The notes beneath the pieces are model-generated. The model worked only from the letters and a program-made list of their open reading frames with translations. It had not been told where the DNA came from and searched no databases. Positions 1-7,075 of a DNA stretch of 64,000 bases are shown here, piece by piece (position 1 is the stretch's first letter; each line of letters opens with the position of its first letter). The position numbers and the translations under genes are program-made. Location: assembly GCF_913777145.1 (NCBI RefSeq), contig NZ_CAJYPS010000012.1:1-64000 (forward strand), read 5' to 3'. Origin of the DNA: an uncultured Roseateles sp. GTDB lineage: Bacteria > Pseudomonadota > Gammaproteobacteria > Burkholderiales > Burkholderiaceae_C.

Positions 1-186
1 GTGCGGTGAAGGTTTCGCTGGTGATGATCTGACGGTCCAGCAGGATGTTGGCGAAGATGATCATGATCAGCGCCTTGGTCTGCAGCAGCCAGCCGATCAG
101 GCCGGCCTCGCCGGGCGCCCAGCGCAAAACCCGGCCCGCCAGGTGAACGCCGGCCAGCTTGCCCAACACCGAGGCCAGCAGCACGG
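1..186 (-). pseudogene. Cation/proton antiporter fragment, 5'-truncated
   Basis: Translating the minus strand gives about 62 residues of uninterrupted membrane protein, including VLLASVLGKLAG, GWLLQTKALIM and ANILLDRQIITSETF. These resemble the last transmembrane part of CPA-type sodium or potassium/proton antiporters, where a GALMNTRG-type segment is followed by a helix and a ISP.LF-type ending. The gene reads leftwards out of the window, so its C-terminus lies outside. The N-terminal 300 or so residues that should lie at higher coordinates are absent. Similarity stops where the palindromic repeat begins at about 185. It is therefore most likely a 5'-truncated remnant. The family call is from memory of the motif pattern. 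The exact antiporter subfamily is uncertain. Confidence 0.6.
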
Positions 187-216
187 TAGGTTGGGGTGAG
201 CCCTTCGAACCCCAAC
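185..216. repeat. Dispersed palindromic repeat at antiporter breakpoint
   Basis: The arms GTTGGGGT (190-197) and ACCCCAAC (209-216) form a perfect 8-bp inverted repeat around an 11-base loop, preceded by GGTAG. Elements of this form (GTAGGTTGGGGTGAGC followed by GAACCCCAAC) occur, as I recall, as dispersed intergenic repeats in many proteobacterial genomes. Here it sits exactly where antiporter coding similarity ends, so it may mark a recombination or insertion point. Confidence 0.55.
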
Positions 217-265
217 GAGTTGCATCAACGCTCCAACAAATCACCCTCTGCCGCGTCGCCCGAGC

Positions 266-643
266 GACGCCGCATTGGGTTTTGCTCGTGAGCACGGCGT
301 GCAGCCGCGCGTCGGACGGCGCAGAGGTTCGATTTCACCGGGCGATGACAAGTCCACCGCGAGAGCGCAGCGGCTCGCTTCTGCGCACACGGCGAGCGCC
401 CGTTGAATTGGTGGACCGCGACGCGGCCCCCGAGCGCGGTGCGGTTCAGCGCATCTTCTTTGGTGACTTTCTTCTGGGCGCGACCAGAAGAAAGTTACCC
501 GCCCGCCGGGGCGGAATCCCGGCGCGGTGTGCCGAGTCCAAAGGCCAGCCGCAAAAGCAACTCAGCCAAGAAGCCGCAACCAGCTTCACCCATGCGACGC
601 CGGGTTGGCATTTCCTCGAGAGCAAGGCGTACAGCCGCGCATG
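266..643. repeat. Degenerate direct repeats in a gene-free stretch
   Basis: Bases 187-755 hold no credible gene: the open frames there are Arg/Pro/Ser-rich and lack any recognisable domain. Two copies of a roughly 48-bp degenerate direct repeat lie at 266-313 and 596-643. Both begin GACGCCG and share the string GCAGCCGCGC or CAGCCGCGC near their ends, with about four in five bases matching by eye. A palindrome lies between them. The arrangement looks like decayed intergenic repeat elements rather than a transposon, since there is no transposase or clear terminal inverted repeat. Confidence 0.5.
462..499. repeat. 38-bp palindrome with 16-bp arms
   Basis: GGTGACTTTCTTCTGG (462-477) and CCAGAAGAAAGTTACC (484-499) form an inverted repeat with one mismatch (a possible G-T pair) and a 6-base loop. 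The stem lacks a flanking T-run and no gene ends nearby, so it is not an obvious terminator. Very similar sequences are, from memory, frequent between genes in Burkholderiales and often produce spurious ORF calls. Confidence 0.65.
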
Positions 644-755
644 GCCGAGTTCAACGGATCGCCGCCCAAGCGGCCACTGACGGCCGACACCACCCCACGG
701 AACAGCCCCGCACGCCTAACCCGCAAGAGACAGGTCGCAGAACAGCCAGCCGGCT

Positions 756-1262
756 TCAGCCCTCGCTCTTCGCCAGCCTCGCCACCAGCTTCATCAGCGT
801 GGGCACGCGCTTGCGACCATGCATCGCACGCAGACGGGCCTTGGCCGCGCCGATGTCCACGCCCGCACTGGTCACCACCAGCGGCTTGGCTTCCTCTTCG
901 CGTATCACCTCGAACTGGGCCGACAGGCCAGGCCGGCCGGTCTTGGAGACACCGATGACGGGTATCGCGCCGCCCAGCGCCTGGAACAGATGCTGCCCCA
1001 GGCCCGGCGCCTCATGGGCATCCAGGTGTACGAAACAAGCATCGATGACGATGAGCTCGGGCGCCAGCCGGTGCTCGCGCAGCAGTTGCATCACGCAGTT
1101 CAGCGCGCGAAGGTCGAGTTCCCCGCGGGCGGGCGGTGGCTCGATCGGGGCGATGGACGTGAGGTAGGTCTTCGCGGCTTCCGGCGAATCCCAGGCGTCG
1201 AATTCGACGGCCGCGACCTGCGCCCGCGCGCCGTCGAGGTGGACAGCGATGGCAAGTTTCAT
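756..1262 (-). CDS. Endonuclease V family protein, catalytic Asp apparently missing
   Basis: This 168-residue protein matches the short bacterial endonuclease V family, which nicks DNA or RNA near inosine. Recognisable blocks are LIVID (D74), PGLGQHLFQALGG, PVIGVSKT (K108), PLVVTSAGVD and RAMHG..RVPTL (H148). E48 falls where the second acidic ligand is expected. The N-terminal strand reads MKLAIAVHLDG, whereas active relatives have an Asp in this strand (LAVDVHY type), so position 6 is Ala and the next aromatic is Leu. If the alignment is right, metal-dependent nuclease activity may be lost or changed. The gene follows the TonB receptor gene on the same strand after 148 bp in which I see nothing. 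ATG 1262 is the only sensible in-frame start and has only a weak ribosome site. Confidence 0.7.
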   Translation of the reverse strand: MKLAIAVHLDGARAQVAAVEFDAWDSPEAAKTYLTSIAPIEPPPARGELDLRALNCVMQLLREHRLAPELIVIDACFVHLDAHEAPGLGQHLFQALGGAIPVIGVSKTGRPGLSAQFEVIREEEAKPLVVTSAGVDIGAAKARLRAMHGRKRVPTLMKLVARLAKSEG

Positions 1263-1410
1263 GAGCGATTCCGGGGGATGTCTTTCACGCAGTGTCCGCG
1301 AGCGCGGGCCGCGTGCGGTACCCGGGCTGCCAGCGCCTCACGCAGCGGGCCGGCGGCGTGGGCGACAGGGTCTGGATCACCGGCCGCCCGCACCGCGGGC
1401 GTAGCCGGCA

Positions 1411-4017
1411 TCAGATTTCCGCACTCACACTCAACGCCAGCGTCCGCCCCGGCGCCGTCGACAGCTCGATCTGCTGCAGATCCCGGGCATTGGCCGGCTG
1501 CAGGCTGTGCGTGCTGGCGTAGGACCAGTAGCGCTTGTCGCCCAGGTTGAGCACGGCCGCGTTCAGGCGCAGTTGCTTGCTCAGGCGCCAGTAGCCGGCC
1601 AGGTCGAAGCGCGCAAAGCCGGGCACGCGGAACAGCACCGTGGTGGCGTCGGGCAACTGCGCGCCGGGGTTGTTGCTGAAGGACTGGCGCGTGGTGGCCA
1701 CGGCCTGCTTGCCGCGCACGAAGCTGCCGTTCAGGTTCAGGCCCCAGGCGCGCTGGGCCGCGTCGTAGCCCAGGCCGACCAGAGCCTTGGCGGGCTGCAC
1801 GGTGTCCAGGTCCACGTCCTTGTCGCCGGCGTAGCTGGACTTGGAGCGACCCTGGCTGTAGCCCAGTGCCCAGGTGCTGTAGAGGCCGCGTGCGGCGGGC
1901 GCCCAGGTGCCATGGTCCAGGCGCAGGCTGAGCTCGGTGCCGTAGATGGTGGCGGTATCACGGTTGCTGGCCTGGTAGAGGATGGACAGGCTGGGCTGGA
2001 TGTCGACGAACTTCTCCGGGTTGTTGGCCCGCGTGTAGCGCGTGTAGGAGATGAAGTCGCGGTAGCGCGTGTAGAACAGCGCGCCGGCCAGCGTGACGCC
2101 CGGCGTGGGTGTGCCCTTGAGGCCGGTCTCGAAGGCGTTGCTGGTTTCCTTCTTGAGGTGGCGGTCCCCCAGCAGCGCGTAGGTGCCGCCGCCGCTGTTC
2201 CAGTAGCCGAAGATCTCGCTGTTGCTGGGGGCGCGGCCGCTGCGCTTCCACTGCACATAGCTGCTCAGGCCGGGCTTGAGTTCGTACAGCACGGCCAGGC
2301 TGGGGCTGGCGATGGTGGTGGACGGCGCGTGGCCGTACAGGGCTTCCAGCTCGGCGGGCGTGATGCGCGGGCTGCCGAAGCGCTCGGTGTTGCGGATGCT
2401 GGGGTCCACGCGGTCCAACCGCAGGCCGGGCACCACGGTCACGCGGCCGCTGGCCAGCGGGGTGTCCATGCTGTCCTCGATGAAGGCGCCGGTGCGCACG
2501 GTCAGCGTGTCCGGAAAGGGCTGGGTGGCGCCAAAGGCCTCGGTGGAGCTGAACGGGTGCTCGTTCTTGCTGCGCGAGTGGTTGAAGCCGAACTTCAGGC
2601 CGTGCCGGCCCAGTCGCTTTTCGCCCAGCGTGGAGAGGCCGATCTGGCGGGTGGTGTTGCGCGAGGCCTCCAGGATCTGCGCGCCGGGGGCCAGCGTGAC
2701 GGTGCGGGTCACGTCGTCCATGTCGGTGTTCTGCACATAGAGCCGGGTGTCCAGGCGGTCCACCAGGCCGGCGTCGCCCGGCGTCCAGCTGTGGGCGAGG
2801 GACACGGTGTCGCGGCGCGTGCGGGCGTCCTGGGTCGACTGGCCGGTGATGGCGGTGGCCGTGGTGTTCCAGCTGTCGAAGCTCGAATCGCTGCGCTTGC
2901 GGTAGAGGTCGGCGGCCAGCTCCAGCCGGTGCGCCGGGTTCACGCGCCACACACCCTTGAGCAGCAAGGCGTCCGAGTGCCAGTCCTCGGGGTAGCTGGG
3001 CACGCTGTCGCTGTGGTTGCGGGTCTGCTCGCCATCGCGGCGCACATAGCTCAGCAGCAGGCCCAGGTCGCCCTGCTGGGCGGCGAGGTTGAGGCCCTTG
3101 CTCCAGGCGCGGTTGGCCTGGCTGTAGCCCAGCCGGGCACCGGCGTACAAGGGCGAGCCGGCGCTGACGAAGTCCTCGGGCGCGCGGCTGCGGAAGCTGA
3201 CCGCCCCGCCTATGCCACCGGCGCTGCGCTGCGAGTTGGTGGTGCCGGACTGGATGTCGATGGCGCCGTAGAGCTCGGGGTCGATGAAGTCGCGGCCCAT
3301 GCCGAAAGTGCCATCCTCGGAGCGCGCGGTCAGCGGCGCGCGGCTGATGGCCTCGGGCATCTCGATGCCGTCCACATCCAGCCCCACGCGGTTGCCCTCG
3401 ACGCCGCGGATGTTGTAGTTGGTAGTGCCGCCACGGTCGTAGCGGCTGGCGCCACGGGTGGAACCCAGCGTGGTGCCAGGGGCTTCGACCAGCGGCTGCT
3501 CACGAATCACGTCGGCCAGGCCGGTGCCGCCGTAGCGCACCAGCTCGTCACCGCTGAGCACGCTGCGGGTGCCGGCCTCGGGGCGCTCACGGTCCGCCGT
3601 CACGCGCACCACGGGCAATGCGGCGCCCTCAACGGCCGCGCTGGGGCGCAGCATCCAGACGCCGCCCTCACCGGGCAGCGCCTCCAGGCCGGAGCCGGCC
3701 AGCAGCTGGGCGAAGCCGTTGCGCAGGTCCACATGCCCCTGCAGGCCCGGGCTGAGCCGGCCCTTGACAAGGGCGGCGTCCAGCTGAAGCGGCACGCCGG
3801 CCGCGCGGGCAAAGCGGGCCAGCGCCTCGTCCAGCGGCCCCGGCGGCACGCTGTAGGTGGCCTGGACCTTCGGGGCCTGGGCCTGGGTCAGGCCGGCGGC
3901 GGGGCCGGCCAGGGCCAGCGCCAGCAGGGCGTCTCGGGCGGCACGGGCAAGCGGGGTGTTCTGGGGCGAATAGGGGAGGCTGCGCCAGCGGGCACGGGCG
4001 GGGGACTGGGTCTTCAT
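1411..4017 (-). CDS. TonB-dependent heme/hemoglobin-type receptor with STN domain
   Basis: This 868-residue outer-membrane receptor imports an iron compound, probably heme, using TonB energy. The order is a signal peptide ending about QAQA (residue 48), an STN domain (about 53-125), a TonB-box-like PVVRVTA (about 135-141), a plug domain with YNIRGVEGNRVGLDVDG, and a 22-strand barrel to the end. RAPSNSEIF resembles the FRAP/NPDL region of heme receptors. The STN domain is typical of receptors that signal to an anti-sigma factor, but no FecIR-type pair is in the window. It is the last gene of a run with the EF-hand and DUF4198 genes, 159 bp after the EF-hand gene. A Fur box precedes the first gene. 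The substrate is inferred from family only. Confidence 0.85.
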   Translation of the reverse strand: MKTQSPARARWRSLPYSPQNTPLARAARDALLALALAGPAAGLTQAQAPKVQATYSVPPGPLDEALARFARAAGVPLQLDAALVKGRLSPGLQGHVDLRNGFAQLLAGSGLEALPGEGGVWMLRPSAAVEGAALPVVRVTADRERPEAGTRSVLSGDELVRYGGTGLADVIREQPLVEAPGTTLGSTRGASRYDRGGTTNYNIRGVEGNRVGLDVDGIEMPEAISRAPLTARSEDGTFGMGRDFIDPELYGAIDIQSGTTNSQRSAGGIGGAVSFRSRAPEDFVSAGSPLYAGARLGYSQANRAWSKGLNLAAQQGDLGLLLSYVRRDGEQTRNHSDSVPSYPEDWHSDALLLKGVWRVNPAHRLELAADLYRKRSDSSFDSWNTTATAITGQSTQDARTRRDTVSLAHSWTPGDAGLVDRLDTRLYVQNTDMDDVTRTVTLAPGAQILEASRNTTRQIGLSTLGEKRLGRHGLKFGFNHSRSKNEHPFSSTEAFGATQPFPDTLTVRTGAFIEDSMDTPLASGRVTVVPGLRLDRVDPSIRNTERFGSPRITPAELEALYGHAPSTTIASPSLAVLYELKPGLSSYVQWKRSGRAPSNSEIFGYWNSGGGTYALLGDRHLKKETSNAFETGLKGTPTPGVTLAGALFYTRYRDFISYTRYTRANNPEKFVDIQPSLSILYQASNRDTATIYGTELSLRLDHGTWAPAARGLYSTWALGYSQGRSKSSYAGDKDVDLDTVQPAKALVGLGYDAAQRAWGLNLNGSFVRGKQAVATTRQSFSNNPGAQLPDATTVLFRVPGFARFDLAGYWRLSKQLRLNAAVLNLGDKRYWSYASTHSLQPANARDLQQIELSTAPGRTLALSVSAEI

Positions 4018-4176
4018 GCGAATCCTGTTCGGGGTGAACCTGGCTGGCTTCGCTGAAGCGATGGCTGGCGACGGTGGTCGCGCGCCGGGCGCGGGGCCGG
4101 GGCGACGGAAGGGAACTTGGGGGCTAAGGCGCCTGACGGGCCGGACGGCCGGACGGCGGCGCGGCGAGGCGCAGGC

Positions 4177-4662
4177 TCAGGGGGCGACGAAGCTGGTCTT
4201 GCCCGCCTTGCTCTCGTCCTCGGCGAGCTTGAGGTCGCTGGCGTCCACACGCTGGTCCTGGTTGCGGTCATGCAGCTTGAACATGCGCAGGCCGGAGGCC
4301 ATGAACTCCTCGGGGCTGATGCTGCCGTTCTTGTCGACATCCAGCACGCCGAAGCGCACCTTGGCCTGGCGCATCTGGCGCTGCTGCTCCTCGCGGCGCT
4401 TCTCGGGGTCGGCGATCTTGGCCAGGCGCAGCATCAGCCGGCCTTCGAATTCGCCGAGGTACTCGGCCTCGCTGAGCTGGCCGTCGCCGTTGAAGTCCAT
4501 GCGTGCGAACTCCAGCTGGCGGCTGAGCTTGAATTCCTCCAGCGTCACCTGGCCGTCGCCGTTGAGGTCCTGCTCGGCGATGAAGGTGGCGGTCGAATGC
4601 GAGGCGGCCTGTGCGGACAGCAGGGCCAGCCCCAGCAGCGTGAGGGTCAGGACTTGTTTCAT
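4177..4662 (-). CDS. Secreted EF-hand calcium-binding protein
   Basis: The 161-residue product starts with a signal peptide (cleavage about residue 20, AQA-ASHS). It carries four EF-hand loops: DLNGDGQVTLEE (32-43), DFNGDGQLSEAE (56-67), DVDKNGSISPEE (108-119) and DRNQDQRVDASD (132-143). The first three have good ligand positions. The fourth ends in Asp instead of Glu, so it may bind weakly. It probably acts in the periplasm as a calcium-responsive or calcium-buffering protein. It lies 12 bp after the DUF4198 gene and upstream of the TonB receptor gene in the same iron-type operon. Its role there is not known to me. Confidence 0.85.
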   Translation of the reverse strand: MKQVLTLTLLGLALLSAQAASHSTATFIAEQDLNGDGQVTLEEFKLSRQLEFARMDFNGDGQLSEAEYLGEFEGRLMLRLAKIADPEKRREEQQRQMRQAKVRFGVLDVDKNGSISPEEFMASGLRMFKLHDRNQDQRVDASDLKLAEDESKAGKTSFVAP

Positions 4663-4674
4663 CGGGGGGGCTGT

Positions 4675-5475
4675 TCAGGGTTGGGGTTGGACTTCGAGCG
4701 TGAGCGTGGCGGTGTGGCTGAGCCACAGCGCGGCGTTGTCGGGCGAGGGCCGGCGCACCCGCACCTGCAGCAGATACAGGCCCGCGGTCTGGGGCGTGAA
4801 GCTGACCTCGCCGGCGGCGTCGGTGCGCAGGTCGCGCTCCGGCTGCTTGTGGCGGGCATAAGCCTGGCCGTCGGTGATGACGGTCAGCGTCTGGCCGGCC
4901 AGCGCCTGCTGGTGCTCGCGCACCCGCACCGTCACCGGCTCGCCGGCATACAGCGCATAGGGCTTGCTGAGCGGGTAGATGCCCACGCCCTCGGCGTCGA
5001 ACGTGCCATCGCTGGGCTTGCCACGGGTCACGTAGACGTCGGCGCGCGTGAGGCTCTGTACCTCGATGGGGGTGTCGCCTGGCTGGCGTTCCTGCGAGGC
5101 CTCGACGAAGTGCACCTGCCCCTGGCGCAGCACGGCCGGCGCGAGCCGCCCCTTGCGCACGCCCGACGACACCAGGTAGGTGCCCTCGCCCGCCGCCAGC
5201 GGCACCTCCAGGTAGCTGGCGTCCTTCAGCACGGCGGCCGGCGTCAGCGGCTGGCGGCGCCCGTCCGGGCCGGTCACCTGGAAGGCGTCGGACTTCATCG
5301 CGACGTCCGGGCGCAGGTCGCCCTCCGCGAAGGAGGCCTCCACGGTCACATGGCGGCGTTGCGCCGCCGGGTTGAAGTCGTTGGGCTTGAGATAGGGCGA
5401 GTGCGCCTGGGCCGCCGCGGCGAGCAGCAGCGGCACCAGGCCCCGACCAAGGGCGGCAGGGTTCAGCAGGGTCAT
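4675..5475 (-). CDS. DUF4198 periplasmic protein of a metal-uptake operon
   Basis: The 266-residue protein has a signal peptide ending AAAAQA, and the mature form begins HSPYLKPNDF. This is the classic N-terminus of DUF4198 proteins, which are related to the NikM/CbiM-associated soluble components and often sit beside TonB receptors for metals. The C-terminal part, with LYLLQVRVRRPSP and LTLEVQPQP, forms the expected beta-rich end. It is the first gene of a three-gene minus-strand unit with the EF-hand and receptor genes and lies directly downstream of a Fur-type site. A periplasmic metal- or heme-handling role is inferred. ATG 5475 lacks a well-placed ribosome site; the nearest GGAGG is about 28 bases upstream. 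Confidence 0.8.
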   Translation of the reverse strand: MTLLNPAALGRGLVPLLLAAAAQAHSPYLKPNDFNPAAQRRHVTVEASFAEGDLRPDVAMKSDAFQVTGPDGRRQPLTPAAVLKDASYLEVPLAAGEGTYLVSSGVRKGRLAPAVLRQGQVHFVEASQERQPGDTPIEVQSLTRADVYVTRGKPSDGTFDAEGVGIYPLSKPYALYAGEPVTVRVREHQQALAGQTLTVITDGQAYARHKQPERDLRTDAAGEVSFTPQTAGLYLLQVRVRRPSPDNAALWLSHTATLTLEVQPQP

Positions 5476-5540
5476 GGCGTTCAGCAGGGTTGGGTTGCGG
5501 GACCTCCGGCAACAGCACGGCGGCAGCGCGACTCACTATA

Positions 5541-5575
5541 AATGAGAATCAGTTGCATTTGAGAATTAATCTCAA
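5541..5575 (-). promoter_or_regulatory. Tandem Fur-box-like site
   Basis: AATGAGAATCAGTTGCATT (5541-5559) resembles the 19-bp Fur consensus. It abuts a perfect inverted repeat, TTGAGA-ATTAA-TCTCAA (5559-5575). The AT-rich block stands out in high-GC surroundings. It lies 66 bp upstream of the DUF4198 start, the first gene of the receptor operon, so iron repression of that operon is likely. The whole divergent gap 5476-5806 holds only this site and the TetR-type sites. Confidence 0.75.
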
Positions 5576-5661
5576 CAAACGCACAACATCGATCGGCCCC
5601 GAGGGCGCGCGCCATGCGGCGTGACATCGATCACGCGAACGGCTGCCAGCACCCCAAGGAT

Positions 5662-5724
5662 TGAATGGTCATTCAGATTTCTCTTGCAAGCGGGGCGGCA
5701 AAAAATAGAATGAACGATCATTCA
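5662..5724 (+). promoter_or_regulatory. Two TetR-type operator copies upstream of efflux operon
   Basis: TGAATGGTCATTCA (5662-5675) and TGAACGATCATTCA (5711-5724) are the same 14-mer palindrome with two differences, spaced 49 bp apart. The second is also a perfect GAATGA-ACGA-TCATTC repeat. They lie upstream of the RND adaptor gene and are typical of AcrR/TtgR-like operators. The TetR gene that closes the efflux operon (11711) is the likely ligand-responsive repressor. Confidence 0.75.
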
Positions 5725-5806
5725 GAAATTCAAACCGGCTAGTGCAGCCGTGTCGCCCTGTCGGTGGCATGTCGGCCTGGCCCAGCACAAGCCGTCGAGA
5801 ACCGCC

Positions 5807-7054
5807 ATGCCGCACACCCCTGCTTCGCCCTCCCCCCAATCGCGCCGCACCCTGCCGCGCAACCTGCCCCTGCTGGGCACGCTGGCCCTGTCGGTGGCCG
5901 CGGCCGCCGTGCTGACCGCCTGCGGCAAGCCCGAGGCCGGCGCCCATGGCGGGCCCGGCGGCCCGGGCGGCGCGGCCGGCCCCACGCCCGTGGGCGTGCT
6001 GACGCTGCAGCCCCAGCGCGTGGAACTCAACACCGAGCTGGCCGGCCGCACCGTGGCCTACCAACTGGCCGAGGTGCGCCCGCAGGTGAACGGCCTGGTC
6101 AAGACCCGCGCCTTCACCGAAGGCAGCGACGTGAAGGCCGGCCAGCTGCTCTACCAGATCGACCCCGCCAGCTACCAGGCCGCGCTGGACAACGCCAAGG
6201 CGGCGCAGTCCAAGGCCGAAGCCAACCTGACCACCGCCCGGCTCAAGGCCGGCCGCTATGACGAGCTGGCCGGCATAGACGCGGTCAGCAAGCAGCTGCG
6301 CGACGACGCCCAGGCCGCGCTCAAGCAGGCGCAGGCCGACGTGGAAGCCGCGCGTGCCGCGGTGCGCAGCGCCCAGATCGATCTGGACCGCACCCGCGTC
6401 AGCGCCCCCATCGCCGGCCGCATCGGCCGCTCGGCGGTGACGCCGGGCGCGCTGGTCACGGCCAACCAGGCCGCGGCCATGGCCTCGGTCCAGCAGCTGG
6501 ACCCCATCTATGTGGACGTGACCCAGACCAGCGCCGAGCTGCTGCGCCTGCAGCGCCAGCTGGCCGATGGCACGCTGCAGCGCGACGCCAGCGGCCAGGC
6601 GCGCGTCAAGCTGCTGCTGGAGGACGGCAGCAGCTACCCGCTGGAGGGCAAGCTGCAGTTCTCGGAGCTGCAGGTGGACCCGACCAGCGGCAGCGTGACG
6701 CTGCGCGCGGTCTTCCCCAACCCCAAGCGCCAGCTGCTGCCGGGCATGTATGTGCGCGCCCAGGTGCAGACCGGCGTGCAGGCCCAGGCGCTGCTGGCGC
6801 CGCAGGGCGCGGTGTCGCGTGATGCGCGCGGCAACGCCACGGCTCTGGTGCTGGGCAAGGACGGCAAGGTCCAGGCCCGCCAGCTGCAGACCAGCACCGT
6901 CGTGAACGGCCAATGGGTGGTGAACAGCGGCCTGGCCGCGGGCGACCAGCTCATCGTGGACGGCCTGCAGCGCCTGCGCCCCGGCATGCCGGCCCAGGGC
7001 GTGCCGGCCGATGCCGCGTCCGCGCCCGCCGCCGCCTCGGCCGCCGCCCGCTGA
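5807..7054 (+). CDS. RND efflux periplasmic adaptor lipoprotein (AcrA/MexA type)
   Basis: The 415-residue membrane-fusion protein bridges the RND pump and the outer-membrane channel. A signal peptide ends in a lipobox, VLTAC (C39), so it is anchored in the inner membrane. The lipoyl half-motif appears as VKTRAFTEGSDVKAGQLLYQIDP, followed by a coiled-coil hairpin rich in Ala, Lys and Gln (LDNAKAAQSKAEANL to AALKQAQADVEAARA), then SAPIAGRIGRS and the beta-barrel domain. An upstream in-frame GTG at 5750 would add 19 residues before the signal peptide, so ATG 5807 is preferred. The pump gene starts 21 bp downstream. Regulation by the TetR-type operator pair at 5662-5724 is likely. Confidence 0.93.
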   Translation: MPHTPASPSPQSRRTLPRNLPLLGTLALSVAAAAVLTACGKPEAGAHGGPGGPGGAAGPTPVGVLTLQPQRVELNTELAGRTVAYQLAEVRPQVNGLVKTRAFTEGSDVKAGQLLYQIDPASYQAALDNAKAAQSKAEANLTTARLKAGRYDELAGIDAVSKQLRDDAQAALKQAQADVEAARAAVRSAQIDLDRTRVSAPIAGRIGRSAVTPGALVTANQAAAMASVQQLDPIYVDVTQTSAELLRLQRQLADGTLQRDASGQARVKLLLEDGSSYPLEGKLQFSELQVDPTSGSVTLRAVFPNPKRQLLPGMYVRAQVQTGVQAQALLAPQGAVSRDARGNATALVLGKDGKVQARQLQTSTVVNGQWVVNSGLAAGDQLIVDGLQRLRPGMPAQGVPADAASAPAAASAAAR

Positions 7055-7075
7055 TCCCGCACCGGAGCCATCACC

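Noticed and set aside
159-1167. Three overlapping plus-strand frames at the left edge
   Set aside because: They read through repeat DNA and the antisense of the EndoV-like gene. The content is Arg/Ser/Pro-rich with no family.
1507-4056. Long plus-strand frame of 849 residues opposite the TonB receptor
   Set aside because: It is a GC-rich shadow of a gene with clear STN, plug and barrel domains. It has no signal, motif or ribosome site and is Ala/Gly/His/Gln-rich.
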